Shown here piece by piece: positions 11,328 through 24,423 of a stretch of DNA of 64,000 nucleotides. The stretch is taken from contig NW_020194631.1 in assembly GCF_002865645.1 (NCBI RefSeq), forward strand, positions 806,001 to 870,000, in the 5' to 3' direction. The notes beneath the pieces were generated by a model. It did no database searches. It saw nothing but the letters and a program-made list of their open reading frames with translations, and was not told the DNA's origin. The position numbers and the translations under genes were made by a program. Position 1 is the stretch's first letter; every line of letters starts with the position of its first letter. Source of the DNA: Hyaloscypha bicolor E. Its lineage: Eukaryota; Ascomycota; Leotiomycetes; Helotiales; Hyaloscyphaceae.

Positions 11328-11876
11328 GTTTGGCGAATGATACCCCTTTATTTGATACGCAAATGATACGCATGCCGCCATTTCCAGGTCTTTCTTTCAT
11401 CGTTTCTAAACTTTTAATTGTATTGTTGTTGCGATCGCATTGTTTGGTCAGTGTTGGAAATTTGCAGCCTTGGACAGCCTAGGGGTGAAGGGGTGGATTC
11501 TGTCAAGGCGTTGCGAGAGCTGATCAACAACTTCAATGCAGCAATTCGAGACATCCGAGTGACGGACAATCTCGCATCGAGTCACCAGGAGATACAGCTC
11601 TTTGAAAAACAATTTCAACCAGAATTTGGGATGCGAAGTTCAGCAGATTGATGCTTGACATGCTGTCTTCAGTAGTGAGTGAGAACAAAGCGTCCTCCAC
11701 AGAGCATACACACAGCGATTTGAAAGGCTCTACCGTCTCGGGTCGAAACCCTCTTTGTAGTCAATGAAGCAGTCTGCCCGGTCATAATCAATCATGTCAA
11801 ACCATGCATGCCTCCCGTCGCATTCCACGCCCTTTCATTGAGCTACTACATATTGGTTGGGAAATCGATCAAAATC
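11328..11876. other. Intergenic stretch
   Basis: This holds the 3' region of the CorA-like gene and the promoter of the next gene. A 77-codon open frame at 11418-11651 has no recognisable family features and I do not call it a gene. Confidence 0.45.
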
Positions 11877-12614
11877 ATGCAACTTCAGGAAAATTCATCC
11901 CGAGCCACATTGAACCTCCCACCTCTCAACGAGCTCTGCAAGCAAGACCCATTTATCTCTCCTGTGGGAATGCGCCACACATACTATTACCCTCCACCTC
12001 CTCAGTTGAACACACCATACCTCGACGTCCCACGATCTGCACAAAATGACTTCCCGCCACTCACATCAATCTCTTCAACACTTCCGAGCTTAGATGGACC
12101 TCCTCTACCTGAAGATCGTCCTCAGTGTGCTCAATGCAAGGGTCAGAAGTACGGGTTCACGGCTTACTTCCACAATACAAAGATCTTCCCCGAGCCACCA
12201 CATGAGCTCCTCCCTTGGGTTGAACGATCCTACCTCCTGAAGAACCGCTTACAGAGCTTGCTGGTCACCTACATCGTCCACGAATTCGATCCCACTTACC
12301 TCCACGACATCGAGATTGTGATCAACAGCTTCCGCTTGCAAGTTGAAGCACTCGCTCATGAGGTTGGCAGCTGGGGAAGTGGGTCTGAACGCGTGGTCAG
12401 TGCTGTCACCGAGGTTCATCAGTGGAGCAAGGGCATGGTGAAGCAGCTGTGGGATCATGTTGTTGGTATTCAGAGGTTGCCGATGCCGAAGGGCAGAGCG
12501 AAGGAGTTGGTGCTTGAATTTAGGAAGGGTTGGGAGCGGGTTTGGATCGAGGGCGCGGAGCACCGGCGACAGTTTATGATGTCCCATGGCTATTTGTCCG
12601 GCTTCTCTTGCTAG
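11877..12614 (+). CDS. Hypothetical protein, family not recognised
   Basis: An open frame of 245 residues from the ATG at 11877; in-frame ATG 11808 would add 23 residues. The N-terminal third is Pro/Ser-rich and probably disordered (LPPLNELCKQD, YYYPPPPQLNTP). A CAQC motif near residue 85 could bind a metal but lacks an obvious second pair. The remainder is predicted helical, with spaced Trp residues (WVERSYLLK, HQWSKGMVKQLWDHV, RKGWERVWIEGAEHRRQF). The ordered C-terminal part and codon usage like its neighbours support a real gene. I do not recognise a domain and assign no function. Confidence 0.5.
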   Translation: MQLQENSSRATLNLPPLNELCKQDPFISPVGMRHTYYYPPPPQLNTPYLDVPRSAQNDFPPLTSISSTLPSLDGPPLPEDRPQCAQCKGQKYGFTAYFHNTKIFPEPPHELLPWVERSYLLKNRLQSLLVTYIVHEFDPTYLHDIEIVINSFRLQVEALAHEVGSWGSGSERVVSAVTEVHQWSKGMVKQLWDHVVGIQRLPMPKGRAKELVLEFRKGWERVWIEGAEHRRQFMMSHGYLSGFSC

Positions 12615-15600
12615 ATTGATGTTAGGGATTAGAAGAAGGAAACCTGTCGAGCACTGCATCATGCCAGCCGAATTTACTCAATTCTTGGTGTGGGCACATC
12701 ATTTGATTTGTTGGAATGCCCTCTCTCATTTCATGACCTTTTCGTTTTCTTTAAACTCTACTCTCTTCTTTCTCGCAGTTCTATTTTAATCCCGTCCTAA
12801 TTTACTTCATCTCATGTATGGCGCACAGAACAGTCTCACACTAACTTATTTCACTGAGTTCCAACATCCACTCCACACCCATTAGTTCCTGCTGGCCGCC
12901 TCCCACCTCTCGTCCCACTTCTGTAGCCAATCTCTCATGCCCTTTCTACCACTTTGGATTCCAAGAGACAGCCTCTCGATGCTCGATCTTTTCTGCAGGT
13001 ACTTCTCACAGTTCGAGGGAGTGATAGGGACTCGGCTCAAGTTCCCTTTAGTCAGCTTGGCTGGCTGTTGAGGAGGGGGCTCCCTTGAAGTTGAAACAAG
13101 ATCCGGAGGACTTCAACATTGTCAGTTTTTTGGAAGTTCTTAGCGCTACCAATGGATACGCTAGAAATGGGTCGTGGACAGACTTTTCAGGATTGCCGCT
13201 TGGAATGGACATGATGCTCCGCCCGGCGAGGCCTGAAGGTGTCTTCACGAAGATAGATACTCCAGGCTCGTGACTTTCAGATTGATGAAATACAAAGGAG
13301 GCTCTTAGGAAATGGTCTATGGCCGTAGAGTGTTGAATCTCCAGGTTTCGAGCCTTTCAATCGTCGCTCCAAGTGCTTGCGCAAATATGGGAGCCAATAT
13401 CGATATTATACAACGGAAGAATCATCAACCCATGGCCACGTCTGTCCCCCGGTCCTGCAGCGAAGGTCGTAAGACTCAGTGAGTGCGGGAGATTCAGGAA
13501 CCATTCTGCTTGGAGGATCAAGGTTGGTAATCATTCTCCAAAGATTCGATATGACCATGTGCCTATGAGGCCTAGACTTTCCAGCCGTTTCTTGTTTCAG
13601 ATCCGGAAGTGCTGCGGAGTCCTGTAGGGCAGCTGCGGGCAGTCACTTTAGTGAGGTTGCTTTCCTTGGATCCCCAGGCGGAGCTGGAGATGGGATAAAC
13701 ATAATCATGCCGTACTCTGATATTGACCTACCTGAGGTTGTGCCAATTTTTTCGAACACGTTCGGGGCGCCGGAAGGCGGTTGCGTGCAGCAGATGATGC
13801 CAGGGACTTGGAAGGTAGTGGAGCACCTACCAATCAGCAACAACACATCAGCCTTGATCCAATCAGACTAGTCGAACCATAGATTTAATGCTCCTATTTG
13901 GTTGTAGATCCGCAAAAGATGCGACATGCAGGATAGTTTCTACAAAGAGTAAGGCCACAATCTGGCGAAAGCCTTCATTTTAAGGGCGATGTACAAGCCA
14001 CGCGAAAATTCGCCCTGAGCCATCAGACAAACAACTCCAGTTGCATTGAACGTTATGAGAGTCGATATAGAGAACAGCCAATGAGCAGGATACAAGCCAT
14101 GAAAGCCGATGTTTGATACTTCCAGGACTTCCTTCGGCCCGAACGCAGATCCTGAAGTGCTTGCCGAAGACTGTGGATGCACCACAGTTGCAGATCAGAC
14201 AAACACTCCTCAGGAATTCGAGTACCAGATCCGAGTTCCACAAGAGGCCCAAGGTAAGACTTCCACACCTCAACCGCCCTATTGCCAGGCCCTTTCTGTA
14301 CCCCTCTGACGCGATGATAATGATTTACGGTCATATATCTCCCATCTCTGGTTGTATGTGGTCGAGCGCATCGGCAACTGCAATTCAAAGCCAATTGAAA
14401 TGGATACCTGACCAAGATGTAAGCTAGATTACACGGGAGAAATACAGTCGCTAAGCACGTGGATGGTCTACTCTTGTAAGCTTAATCCAGCTACAGGCGA
14501 TTGTTCGGCGGATCTGGCGGAAAGAGAGGGTGTGCCTCGTGCCTGACACTGACTCCGAGTTCGACGACAGTGCCTAACGTAACACCAATCAATATTTTCC
14601 TGTCTCACCCGAGACTCTGGTAGCAGCTTGCAGAGTTTGGATGCTGTTAATGGTGGAGTGAAGAATCCCAGGAAGGAGAATAACGCTGCAAAATTGTGGA
14701 AAAGATGTCCAGGATGTTTCTTGAGAAACCAAGTCTTCCTCAAACTGAACTGGACCGTTTTAAATCTACGCTTCCCTCTTAATGGCCAGAACTATAATTA
14801 CTAATCAGTAGTAGGTCGTTGATGAAATCGTCATATACAGTGACCGAGAATAGGGGGTTCGCTTACTTCGTTAGCAAGAGGAACTGGTGGTCGCTGCCCA
14901 AAGTGGGGCTCAACAATCACCGGCCATGGATCCCAATCGCATGGCGGTTACTCGAAACCTGACTTTCTCTCGAATACCTCTTCCCCGGTTCTCGGTATGC
15001 TAGCTGTGACGGACTTTGCCGGTGACCACGTCAACAATATGGGCTACTGCATTTAAAATTATCGGGAATGAGAGGAAGTCAGTCCATATCTGATAGAAAC
15101 TCCATGATTATCCTCACCGAGCACGGCTTCTTGAGACCCGACACTGGAAGTCGGGTTAAGAACTGACTGGTTAGGAATGCGGGGGCATGCAGATTTGGGT
15201 AATACACACCTGAGCTTTCTGCCGGCACCTGCTTTTACCAAACTTTGAAACGGGCATTCCATGCAACCCTTCCATCTGAAAGCAAAGGATCGGATCCCCA
15301 CACCTAGAATATATTTTCTTGTATCCTCTTTTGTTTGAAAAGGTCCGAATCACCAGAGCCTGGCATGCCATGGTGCCACCCCCACACCTCGCAGGCTGCA
15401 GATGGTCACAGGAACAAACACTCCCACGTATTTTCCACGAAGCGTACTGCATCGGAGACTGCAAGTAAGATACCGAGTTACTCAAGCATTGACCCCGAAT
15501 CGTCAAATCATGGTTCGCCTGGCGATCAGCTGAAGCATTTTATTCTATGTAAGAGAAAATCAAGTGACACGGCAGTACCAGCAGCCAACGATCATGTACA

Positions 15601-16399
15601 GTGCGCGAATGGGGATTAGTAATACAGAAATCCTCCCTCGATCTTCACAGAAGAGAAAATTACCCGAATCTGGTGTGCCGGACATGCTGAATACCTCCGA
15701 TGCATACTCAAGGCTTGACGAAGCTCTTGATACATCACAAATGTTGAGCTGCCAAATGTTCGAAAGCCACGGGGGACTGCGCTAAGCTTGGTGGCACATG
15801 GGGACACAACACAGTACTCTGACTGTCAAGACAATGAAGACTACAGCAGTTACTTCTTCGAGCAAATCAATTGCAAGCCCAGAGCAAAGTGTCTCAAATT
15901 CTGAGTGAAGAGGAGTTCTCCTGCTTGTATCACGTGATGAAAACATCAAGAGCCCAAAATCGGACATATCCTATTCATAGATTTGAAGGCCGAGAAAGCT
16001 GTATTGCATTATGAGACTCGAAGAGCTGCTTATCTCTCATAATTGCTCTCACTTGAGATCTCAAGAAGTGTATCACATAGGTTTCGGTTATATAAATTTC
16101 GCTAGTTCCACGGCTCACTCAAAACACTCCAGGAATTCAACCCTTTAACAAGTCTGAAATCCGTCTCACTTGAGTCTTAGGCCATAGCCAATGCAGATTA
16201 GCGATAGTGCTTATGATCATTTAATCACGAATGCAGTCAGTATGGTATTGAAAGCCTTTGAAGTCCTGTGGGCGACCTTAAACGAGTAAGCGAAACTTGG
16301 CCGATTGCCCCGGCAGCGATGGCAATATCAAGAAGATCATATGCCTAAAGCTCCGAAACGACATATATATATCCTTATCTATACCTCCTCATCCCCCAT
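12615..16399. other. 3.8-kb region without supportable gene
   Basis: Many ORFs of 60-120 codons occur on both strands, most notably minus-strand frames around 13048-13248, 13980-14415 and 15059-15506. None shows a domain, and no set of splice sites joined them into a convincing protein. The region could hold a degenerated gene or a fast-evolving multi-exon gene. It contains one TCACGTGA palindrome at 15930-15937. Confidence 0.5.
15930..15937. promoter_or_regulatory. TCACGTGA palindrome (E-box type)
   Basis: A perfect 8-bp palindrome containing CACGTG, the core bound by bHLH factors of the Cbf1 type in fungi. It is one of seven perfect copies in the window. Occupancy is not known. Confidence 0.4.
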
Positions 16400-17003
16400 C
16401 TAAACCTTGTGAAACACACCCCCAAGATAATCAAAAGCCCCCAACGGGACCCCAAGATGTCTAAGAATACAATATGCCGTCGTCAAATGGAAATGGAAAT
16501 TCGGAATCGCATACTCTGACAAATACGTCTGCCCGCTCTCAAATCTAAAGTTCCCCACCTTCGCAATCTCCATTATAATTGGTTCGGAAGCGATCTTTGC
16601 AAGGTCGAGGGTAGAAGGAGAGATGGATTCGAGGCGGGAGATGGTGGTTTTGATGCGGTCTTGCAGTTCAGCGAAGGTGGTTTCGTTGTCTTCGAGGATG
16701 GTGTTGGGTTGTTGGAGGACGCGGACGCAATACCATTTTACGGTGTTGGAGAGGGATTGGATTTGGTAAGGGAGACTAGTGGGATGTTAGCTTTGCTGGT
16801 GGAAAGAGGGATAGAGGTGGTGTGGAGAGGAAACGTGGAGGAGGGGCTTACGGCCTCATGTCATCTCGCAAGCGGAACGTTAGTATGTCTTCGTGCTTCA
16901 TTCCTTTCTCGTCGGCGTAAGTGGCGGCTTTGTCGAGCATTTTGGAGGCGTTGTTGAGGTACTTAATCATCACGGGGATGGATTGGTCGTACAGAGAAGA
17001 CAT
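16400..17003 (-). CDS. DUF1993 family protein
   Basis: Two exons: 17003-16852 and 16775-16400, with a 76-nt GTAAGC...CACTAG intron, giving 175 residues. The start at 17003 gives MSSLYDQSIPVMIKYL, the usual beginning of DUF1993 proteins. KMLDKAATYADEKG, DDMRPLPYQIQSLSN, AKVGNFRFESGQTYLSEY and the C-terminal FHFHLTTAYCILRHLGVPLG follow. The length agrees with the family, which is predicted to be a small helical bundle related to DinB-like folds; the biochemical role is unknown. The open frame upstream of the ATG carries an Arg/Ser-rich extension that may simply be the 5' leader. Confidence 0.9.
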
Positions 17004-17723
17004 TTTGAAAGTGAGTGGATTGGCGGAGAGTGAGATAGAACTTCTTGTTGGTTGTAGATAAACTGTCCTCTGGAACTGGAGAGAGCTGCGCTGTAGTGTC
17101 GTGCTGAGAATGTTTTTCTGTGGGCCAAACTTTAACCTCTGCTGTAAAAGGCGACAGATGGAGAACATGAAAGTTGCTTCAAAGGCAGTATAACGAGTCG
17201 AGCTTTATTTTTTGGGTGAGAGATTTCCTTATATATCTCATGTATGACATGATTTTGATACTAAGCTCTCAGTCAAGTTGTGTTGATTTGTCAACCTTCG
17301 CCTGTTAGCGCAGTAAGCTCCCATCTTAGCCTCCGCTCATGCATGAGGCACCCGCCTTTGCATCAGGATTAAGGACGTGCTGAATGGCGAATAAGAATGC
17401 TTTGTTCGGAAATAATGTAAGCCCTTGCGTCGATCTTCCATAAGGTTTAGTGGTCCTGTGAGAGTGGAGGGGAACTTCCCCGTGGCTCCCACCCGGAAGA
17501 CCAAATGAAGAATCCCCGCCCAGAAAACAAGTAGAGAAATTGTTGAACTTTGCTGGCATTGTTTTAACGTAATTGGGTATTATTTGGGTATCCTTTTCCT
17601 CCAGACGCCAGACATGCATGGAGAAGAGAAATAATGCGAATCAGAAGACAAACATTCCCCAAAAACGCCTGACATGTACCCGGAATCCCCGCCCCATAAT
17701 AACTCCTTTTTGATGCATACATC
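17004..17723. other. Intergenic stretch between two minus-strand genes
   Basis: This holds the promoter side of the DUF1993 gene and the 3' flank of the zinc-finger gene. No supportable gene or repeat. Confidence 0.5.
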
Positions 17724-20700
17724 TCAATCACATCTCCTCCTCTTCGGACCTCTTATCCCTTCCATGTCCCCCATCCCACCCATATCGTCCCTCGTAAACG
17801 GCTCCCCTTCAAACCCGACAAAATGCCCTTTGTCCCTCCGATGACTCCTCAAATTATCGCTTCTCGTGAACACGCTCTTGCAACCTGGGTATCCGCATCT
17901 ATGGACCTTCAGCTCCGTGGGATGTTGTGTCCTTTTGTGGCGTCGGAGGTTAGATGCTTTCCAGCGCTCTTCGCCCGAGGGCGTATAGCCACAATGGCAG
18001 CGGTATTTATTCGATGAGGAATCGGGGGATGATGGATGGAGGGTTGGCTGCGGAGGCGAAGCTGACACTTGAGCAGGGAGCTGTTGTTGGAAGGAAGGCG
18101 TAGATTGTTGATGTATGGAATCGAAATTTTGGATAAATGGTGCTTGATCATTGACATGGACTGTTGCCGAGGCGATTTGAATCGTGAAATTGTCCATATG
18201 GCCCAATGTCTGGTCTGCATCGTTTTTAAATGCGTTTATACAGGCCTCAATATCCTCGGACCTTGCGTCGAAATCTAGGTCTAAGAGGTCCTCCATGTCG
18301 TCATGTTCGTGGTTGTGCTGGCCTCCATGATCACAATCATCCTCTTCGTGCTCGTCGATGAAATCCTCCTCTGGTAGATATTGCTTGACAAGATAAATAT
18401 CTTGGACGTGATACTGGGCTCTGGACTTCAGGGTTCCGGCTTCCTCCCGGTAGAGAGAGTCGCAGAGGTGCGTCACATGCTTGAGAAATGTTGCGAAGGC
18501 TTGAGCTGGTTGTGAAGCAAGCTATTAAACGTTAGTTTAAGTAAATAAAGTGAAGTTGGACGAAATCTTACCTTGCCTACACAAATCAATTCCAGCTCCA
18601 GCTGGCGAGTGCTCGTAATCTTCCCTTCTTGCAGTCGCCTCCCAATCGTCACAACATTTCTGTCAAACGCTTCGAGGGATTGAGTCTTGATCAACTCGTC
18701 GATAACTCGCGTCTTGCATCTGCTTTGAAACAGTTCTTGCTCAAAATCAAAGCTTCCATGTGGCAAACTTGGGACACGTTCTGCCACACCGAAGCTTTCA
18801 AACACTGTAAATCTGTCAGCTCTGAAACCCGACCTATCATCGTCCAACATACCATCCAAGAAGTGTTTGCAAGCAGTGAGAAGCATGTTCTCCATATCTG
18901 ATGACTGAGACGCCTTATGAGGCATGTCTTCAGCGAAGATATCCAGCGGTTGCCAAATAGAACGAGCTATCTCATGATACATTTGACGCGACCTCTCTGA
19001 TGTCAGCGCCTCGGCCCATGATAGCGAATCATTGAACCACTGCTGATCTTGAACGTTGGCTTGATTACAATCGACTGTGATCGCAAAGGCGTATGCAACA
19101 TGGGTCAAGGAGAATATCTGGACCACTGAAGTTGGTTTCCGCCCTTCAAGAGCTCCGACCAATGCGTCCAACCCAATGGATGCCATCGAAGTCCTGGACT
19201 GTGCCATCAACTCCGTGACCATTGGGCTACTTGGCAACTGCTTTAGTGAGGACCTGGTATGCTGAATATGAGTTCCCAAGATCCCAGAAAAATATTGGAC
19301 GAGACTCTGTCCGTCAGACCAATTCGCTGATTTCAGCACAGGCTTCTCAGATCCTGTAAATCCGCTGCCGGAGCTGATACTCCTTGAAATCTCTTGGGGC
19401 ATCTGGGGCACGCTTGCTAACACTGGCATTAAGGCCAATTCTTGAGGCCTCGAGGATGCAATGTTGTTCATCCAATCATTGGAGATAGTCCCAAAAGGCC
19501 GAGATTGTTTCTTTCCGGCCAGACGTTGTAAAGAATTTGGATCTGCAAATCTCGTGGCTGTGGTACTCCAAGCAGACATTGTTGTTGCAGTCGAATATCC
19601 CGAGTCTGTAAAGAAAGAGTTTCCACTCGCCTCACTGTCTGTCGGCGAGACTTCGAACGTATTATAATCAAGCCCTCCCGATGCACTCAAAGGGGAGATG
19701 GTTGTATCTGAAAGGGCAGCCTCCCAGGAATGAGACGACAATTTCTGTGGAGACATTTCCACATGATTTTCGGGGGTGAGATGACTGTTCAGATGGGTGA
19801 AGGAGGTGTCAATACGGGCCAGCTTTGGAGAAGCATTCATACGTTTGGTTGTCGTTGAGGGAATGTCCCATTCTTCTAAGGATGATGCATAGAAGTTGTC
19901 TGCCCAATCCTCCGATCCAACTCCTAATTCTATCGGACATTCCGTACCTTGCATTTCCAAGATTGAGGTATCTGGAAGTTCGTGCGAAGCTGCCGTCCAG
20001 TCGCCCGGTAATTCTCGACAGACTGACGTGTTTGGAAGCTCTTGGGGATACTGATGATTCCAATCTAGAGCTTGATCTTCGTCGTACGAGTGAGACATGC
20101 CCTCGAAGCTGGAAGGATCATAGGGATATGATGTCGCTGAGTCTTCGGCAATCTTTGATAGAGGCTTTTGTGGTTCGGGTTCGGGGGCCACAAATTCAGT
20201 ATGGTGAGGCTTCGCTCCGAGCCGTGAGAAGATCTTCTTTGCCACAGAGGCCATGCGATCCGTTCGCGATGGTAGCCCTTGACATCTCTTGCACTGAAAC
20301 TTTCCCACTCGCTCCGGCTTCTGACAGTGGAAGCACCAATAAAGACCCTTCGATAGATGTTGACAATTCCAGACGTGTTGAAGCATCTCCTCCTGGTCTT
20401 TAAAGACGGTCCGGCACCAGAGCAAAGGGCAAGTGCGTCGTTCATCTTCAGTGATCCACTCGTCGGTGTACTTGCGGGTAAAGGCGACCCAAGCAAGGAA
20501 TCTCAGGTGCGATGACTTGTGCTTTGGGAAGTTGCGAATGCTGTAAGCTGGATTAATATGCGACAGGCCTGATTGGTGGTGGGGCAATCTTACACGCAAG
20601 AATCATGAACAGCAAAGTCGGATGCGCCAACTTCCAGCGAAGATCTGGCTGAAACAAATGTATCGGCTCGGGATTGTCGATTGAATTCGTTTTGCTGGAT

Positions 20701-20775
20701 TCTTGTGACAGTGATTTCTTCGTCCCCCTTCGAGAACGAGCATTGGCTCCGACTGCGCTTTCTCAGGAATGACAT
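17724..20775 (-). CDS. Large C2H2 zinc-finger regulatory protein
   Basis: Three exons: 20775-20594, 20540-18572 and 18521-17724, joined by 53-nt and 50-nt introns (both GTAAGA donors), giving 982 residues. The N-terminal part contains Cys/His-rich segments (CPLLWCRTVFKDQEEMLQHV and YWCFHCQKPERVGKFQCKRC) that look like zinc-binding modules. The long middle is Ser/Thr-rich and disordered. The C-terminus has two further finger-like modules, CHCGY...ASNLRRHKRTQH and CGYPGCKSVFTRSDNLRSHR, followed by a basic KRRRCD end that could serve as a nuclear signal. An acidic EEDDCDH/DDMEDLLDLDFD region before the fingers could activate transcription. Proteins with this architecture are common in filamentous ascomycetes and are presumed transcription factors; the targets are unknown. 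Confidence 0.82.
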
Positions 20776-22622
20776 GATGGGGGGTCCTTGGGTGTCGAGT
20801 CACGATGTCTCTGGTAGGTTGCCACGACTTGAGATGGTTAGATAAAGGTGTGAGGAGAAACTTCTCATTGCCACATGCAGCGATATAAGTCCTCTGAGTA
20901 ATTGCATAATCCCGAGTTCAGACCAGCAGGCAGGACTTTTCAGGACTCATAGTAAGGCAGCCTTGTGCACGTGAAATGGTTGGCGATCGTATGAGCCATG
21001 TCCTCACCGACGTGAGCTATAGGACCCACGTTGCGCGGAGTCGATTTATTGGTCAATATCCAGCAGAACAGGCCTTAAATCGAGTTTCCGCCTATGGCTT
21101 CGTTCAATTCCTCGGGGATGTGCGACGGTGCTGCATCGGCAGCGGTTTTTGGTGGGTGCCTTGCGCTCGCCTCATTGAAAAACCCTAGTCCACCTGAACA
21201 AGCTGAAGAAGGCTGATGATGGCGTAGGGCAGACTCGCAGGCTGACTGACAGCTGGAGCCCCCAACAGCGGATTTCTTCCACCATGACGTACAACATTGC
21301 GGTGAAAATGCCTCCGACCTGAGAAGTCATAGTGCGCAAGTCTGTAGACCTCGGTATCGATCGTGCAAGCGTGCACTCCGACTCCAAAGTCCTGCCGCAG
21401 GAAAAGAAGGACTCGCTCATTGTTGACAGAACTCGTATCTGGAGTACACTGGCACTTGATGAATAATGTTGCAACTGACAAAGTAAAGTTCGAACGGCCG
21501 ATGCAGTCAGTCCTTGAAGGACTGGGGAGGGAAGTCAATTGGATGCAACGCTGCGGAAGGACTTCCATCAGCAAAGTGCAATGGTCCAACTCCAAATCAG
21601 ATGGGGAGCAGAGGGTGTTATTATACCCACCGAGGCGATGGAATCTAATCTCTATATTTAGAGCTCTCAAACCGCCTTCGTTTCTAAATTTGTCCCCACT
21701 GAAGCCATCTTAAAATGGTGTCGATGCGCGGTCCGATCGAAGTATGCTTGTTCACCTAGATCTAGACGCGCACCTGTCGCAGGCACCCAGTGGATCAGAG
21801 ACATGGAGATTCAGGACTTTGTTGGAGGACGCTAAAGGACTCTGCAGGACTCGGTGTCAATGCCTAGCCAATGGTCCACCCTGAGCAACGCGTGGGCGAG
21901 GCTGTCCTCTGTACGGAGGGTAAGCGGGTGGATTGTTCAATCGCACATCAATGGTACTTCGCGATGGCCGAAGATCTCGTTTCACGTGCTGAGAAAGTGT
22001 GAAAGAAGGGGTTGGTGGAAGCTGGCAATTGAGTTGAGTTGATCAAGACGGAAGAGTATTGGAGGAAATGGCAACAGCGATGCTTATGTCAGTATATACC
22101 ACGTGACATATAAGTTGAGAATGGACTTCGGTTTGCTCTATTCAGCAGACCTCTCATTCTGTGCGAGGGAAAACATGCATTGCAAGTTTCTTTGCATTAT
22201 ACATCTTCCTCAGTAGTTAAGAGTACATTTTCAAGGTACGTTTTTCGACTTAAAATTTCGACAAGCCATCACGCGTTCAACACCAGCCGAGGAGGTTTCC
22301 AACCATCTCAAAAGTATTGAGGGACTTAGCCTCCGGACACCACTTGTCTCGTCCACATCACAAGTTTTCAACTATCTCTCATTTATCCGCCACAGCTCGA
22401 CCTGTCTTGCTCCCCTGTTCAACGTTCTTCCCACCCCTTGCATCCTCCTCGGCGGGGGACTCTGCCACACTTGTCCTCAAGTCCAATCCACCTTGAGGAC
22501 CCGAATAAGCTGGAGGTGGCTCTCGCTCTAAACTTCTCTTGATCAACATAACTGCTGTTATTCCAGGCTACAAGCCTAGCTTTTTTTGCGCGCTCAAAAC
22601 ATGTAGCACCGGCGCTACGACA
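20776..22622. other. 1.8-kb intergenic stretch
   Basis: No supportable gene. A minus-strand open frame at 21185-21670 lacks an ATG at its head and has no family resemblance. E-box cores CACGTG lie at 20968, 21983 and 22100. The last few hundred bases before 22623 have no ATG and end in a good acceptor-like TTATTCCAG at 22558-22566, so an unseen upstream exon of the RTA1 gene is possible. Confidence 0.45.
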
Positions 22623-23614
22623 ATGCCAGGAAACATTCTATTCCTGAGCATATTGTCAATCCTGGCTATCGGACAATTGTACCTGGGGACAAGATGCCAG
22701 ACGGGTCTGGTCTGCATCTCGATGCTTCTCGGACTCAGCAGTGAAGTGCTAGGATATATCGCTCAAGTGCTCCTGAATGGGGATCCATTTGTGCGAAACT
22801 ATTTCCTGTGGTACTTGTTCTGCCTTACTCTCGGCCCGCTGCTCATGGCGGCTGTCATATATCTGTGTTTTGGGAGAAGTTTGGTTGTGCATGGAGAGAG
22901 AATCAATCGAATTCGAGCGAAAACGCATACCTTGATCTTTATGGGCTGCGATATCCTCAGTCTTGTGATTCAGGCGGGAGGAGGAATAGCGGCTTCCTAC
23001 CCGCTGACAAATAAATACATAGTGCGTGAAAATCCTTCAACTGAAGACCGTAAGCTGACACAGTGCGAGATCGATATGGGCACGCACAACCTCGTTGCGG
23101 GTCTGTCCCTCCAGGTTGCGAGTCTCTTCGCGTTTTCTTGCTGCAGCCTCGAGTTCCTTTACCGGGTGCATAGCCAAAAGATACTTGTGAGCCCCAGGTT
23201 CGCAGGTCTGTACAATAGCAGCCAATTTAAATAGTTTCTGATCTATAAGGATACTTGTCCACTTTCCTAGACGCTTCTGACCAAGCTATAGCACTCGGTA
23301 TAGAGACGGCCCGCCTCATCGTCCGAACCGTCTTCCGTTCCGTCGAACTCAGCGGTGGTTTCAGGGGCCATTTGGCAAACAGCGAAGTACAATTCATGGT
23401 TCTAGACGGAGTGGTGGTTATTATTACATGCACTTGCTTGACAATTTTCCATCCAGGGATTGAGTTTGGAGATCCATGGGCTGAAGCGAAATTCCCGTTC
23501 GGGCAGGCAGTGGTTGAGAGTGATCTCGAGGTTGTTGTGGAAGATGCGGGTAGAGAGAAGTTAGGGTCAACTGGGAAAGAGGGGACTGTAATGGAATTGA
23601 GAGAGTCAAGTTGA
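22623..23614 (+). CDS. RTA1-like multi-pass membrane protein
   Basis: Two exons, 22623-23205 and 23250-23614, joined at a 44-nt intron with a weak donor (GTCTGT), giving 315 residues. Several hydrophobic helices are visible, with RTA1-family landmarks: EVLGYIAQVLLNGDPF, LTLGPLLMAAVIYLCFGR, DILSLVIQAGGGIAAS, FRSVELSGG, and CTCLTIFHPG near the end. RTA1/RTM1/RSB1 proteins sit in the plasma or vacuolar membrane and are linked to lipid translocation and resistance to toxic compounds in yeast. The frame is open upstream and contains a YKPSFF segment that resembles the usual family start. The true N-terminus may therefore lie in an upstream exon. The second exon boundary is the least certain part. 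Confidence 0.82.
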
Positions 23615-24423
23615 GGTGAGAAGTTGAGATCGTGGCCCCTGGGAACCAACCAACATTTATGAATCACTTTCCTCATTCGTCGGATTAGAAGCCAATAGAG
23701 TAATGGTAAATATGAGTACTCAACTGCAAGGAAATTGAAGAAAACCCAAAGCACATGACATTGGTTTACAACATTTTTGACATCCACTTGGAGTATCTGC
23801 TCTTGCCCCCAAATTTACCTGGCCCATGAGTTCCATGTACACTAGCATGGTAAAAGGCTTTCTGAAAGGACGAGAAGACGAATTGTCTCATTGCCTCGAC
23901 CACTCTCCTTGCTTCCTTGCCTCCTTGCCAAGCATCGAGCTGTGCTATTCGAACTGCTTGAGACCAAGATGTCTTGTCCTTCAAATTTTGGATGACAATG
24001 TATGCGTGTATATTCTTTCCCATTGCGTGGCACTGGCCGACACTCGGGGTTCCGAGGCAAATGGCAGGAACTCGGAGCCGACCATGTCTTGGTATTCGAA
24101 TGTCTTCGTGAACTTGCAGGAGAGGATATTTGTTGAAGTCGATAAAGCATTTGAAACTGCATGTGAAGTGGCCCGTCATACCCCTGTCCAGATATCGGCC
24201 TTCGTTTCACAAACCCCGATGGACCTCGGCATTTCCTCGACCTCTAAATAGCCAGGATGTTTTGCCTGCCTTCAAAGTTCAACAAAAAGGCATGAAACGC
24301 GTCGCTCTTTTAACCACTCTTCTCCCTCGTCGACATTTCCAAAATCGAGCACGCTCAATCACACTTCTCACCTTCCAGCAACGTTACCCTCTCACGAACA
24401 GGCATTCATTTACGTCAACAGCC

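Noticed and set aside
12615..16399. Chain of minus-strand ORFs that might be exons of one gene
   Set aside because: I tried to link them by GT-AG pairs but obtained no continuous sequence with recognisable family features.
21185..21670. 161-codon minus-strand open frame
   Set aside because: It begins without ATG, has no domain or codon pattern like the neighbours, and overlaps an equally long plus-strand frame.
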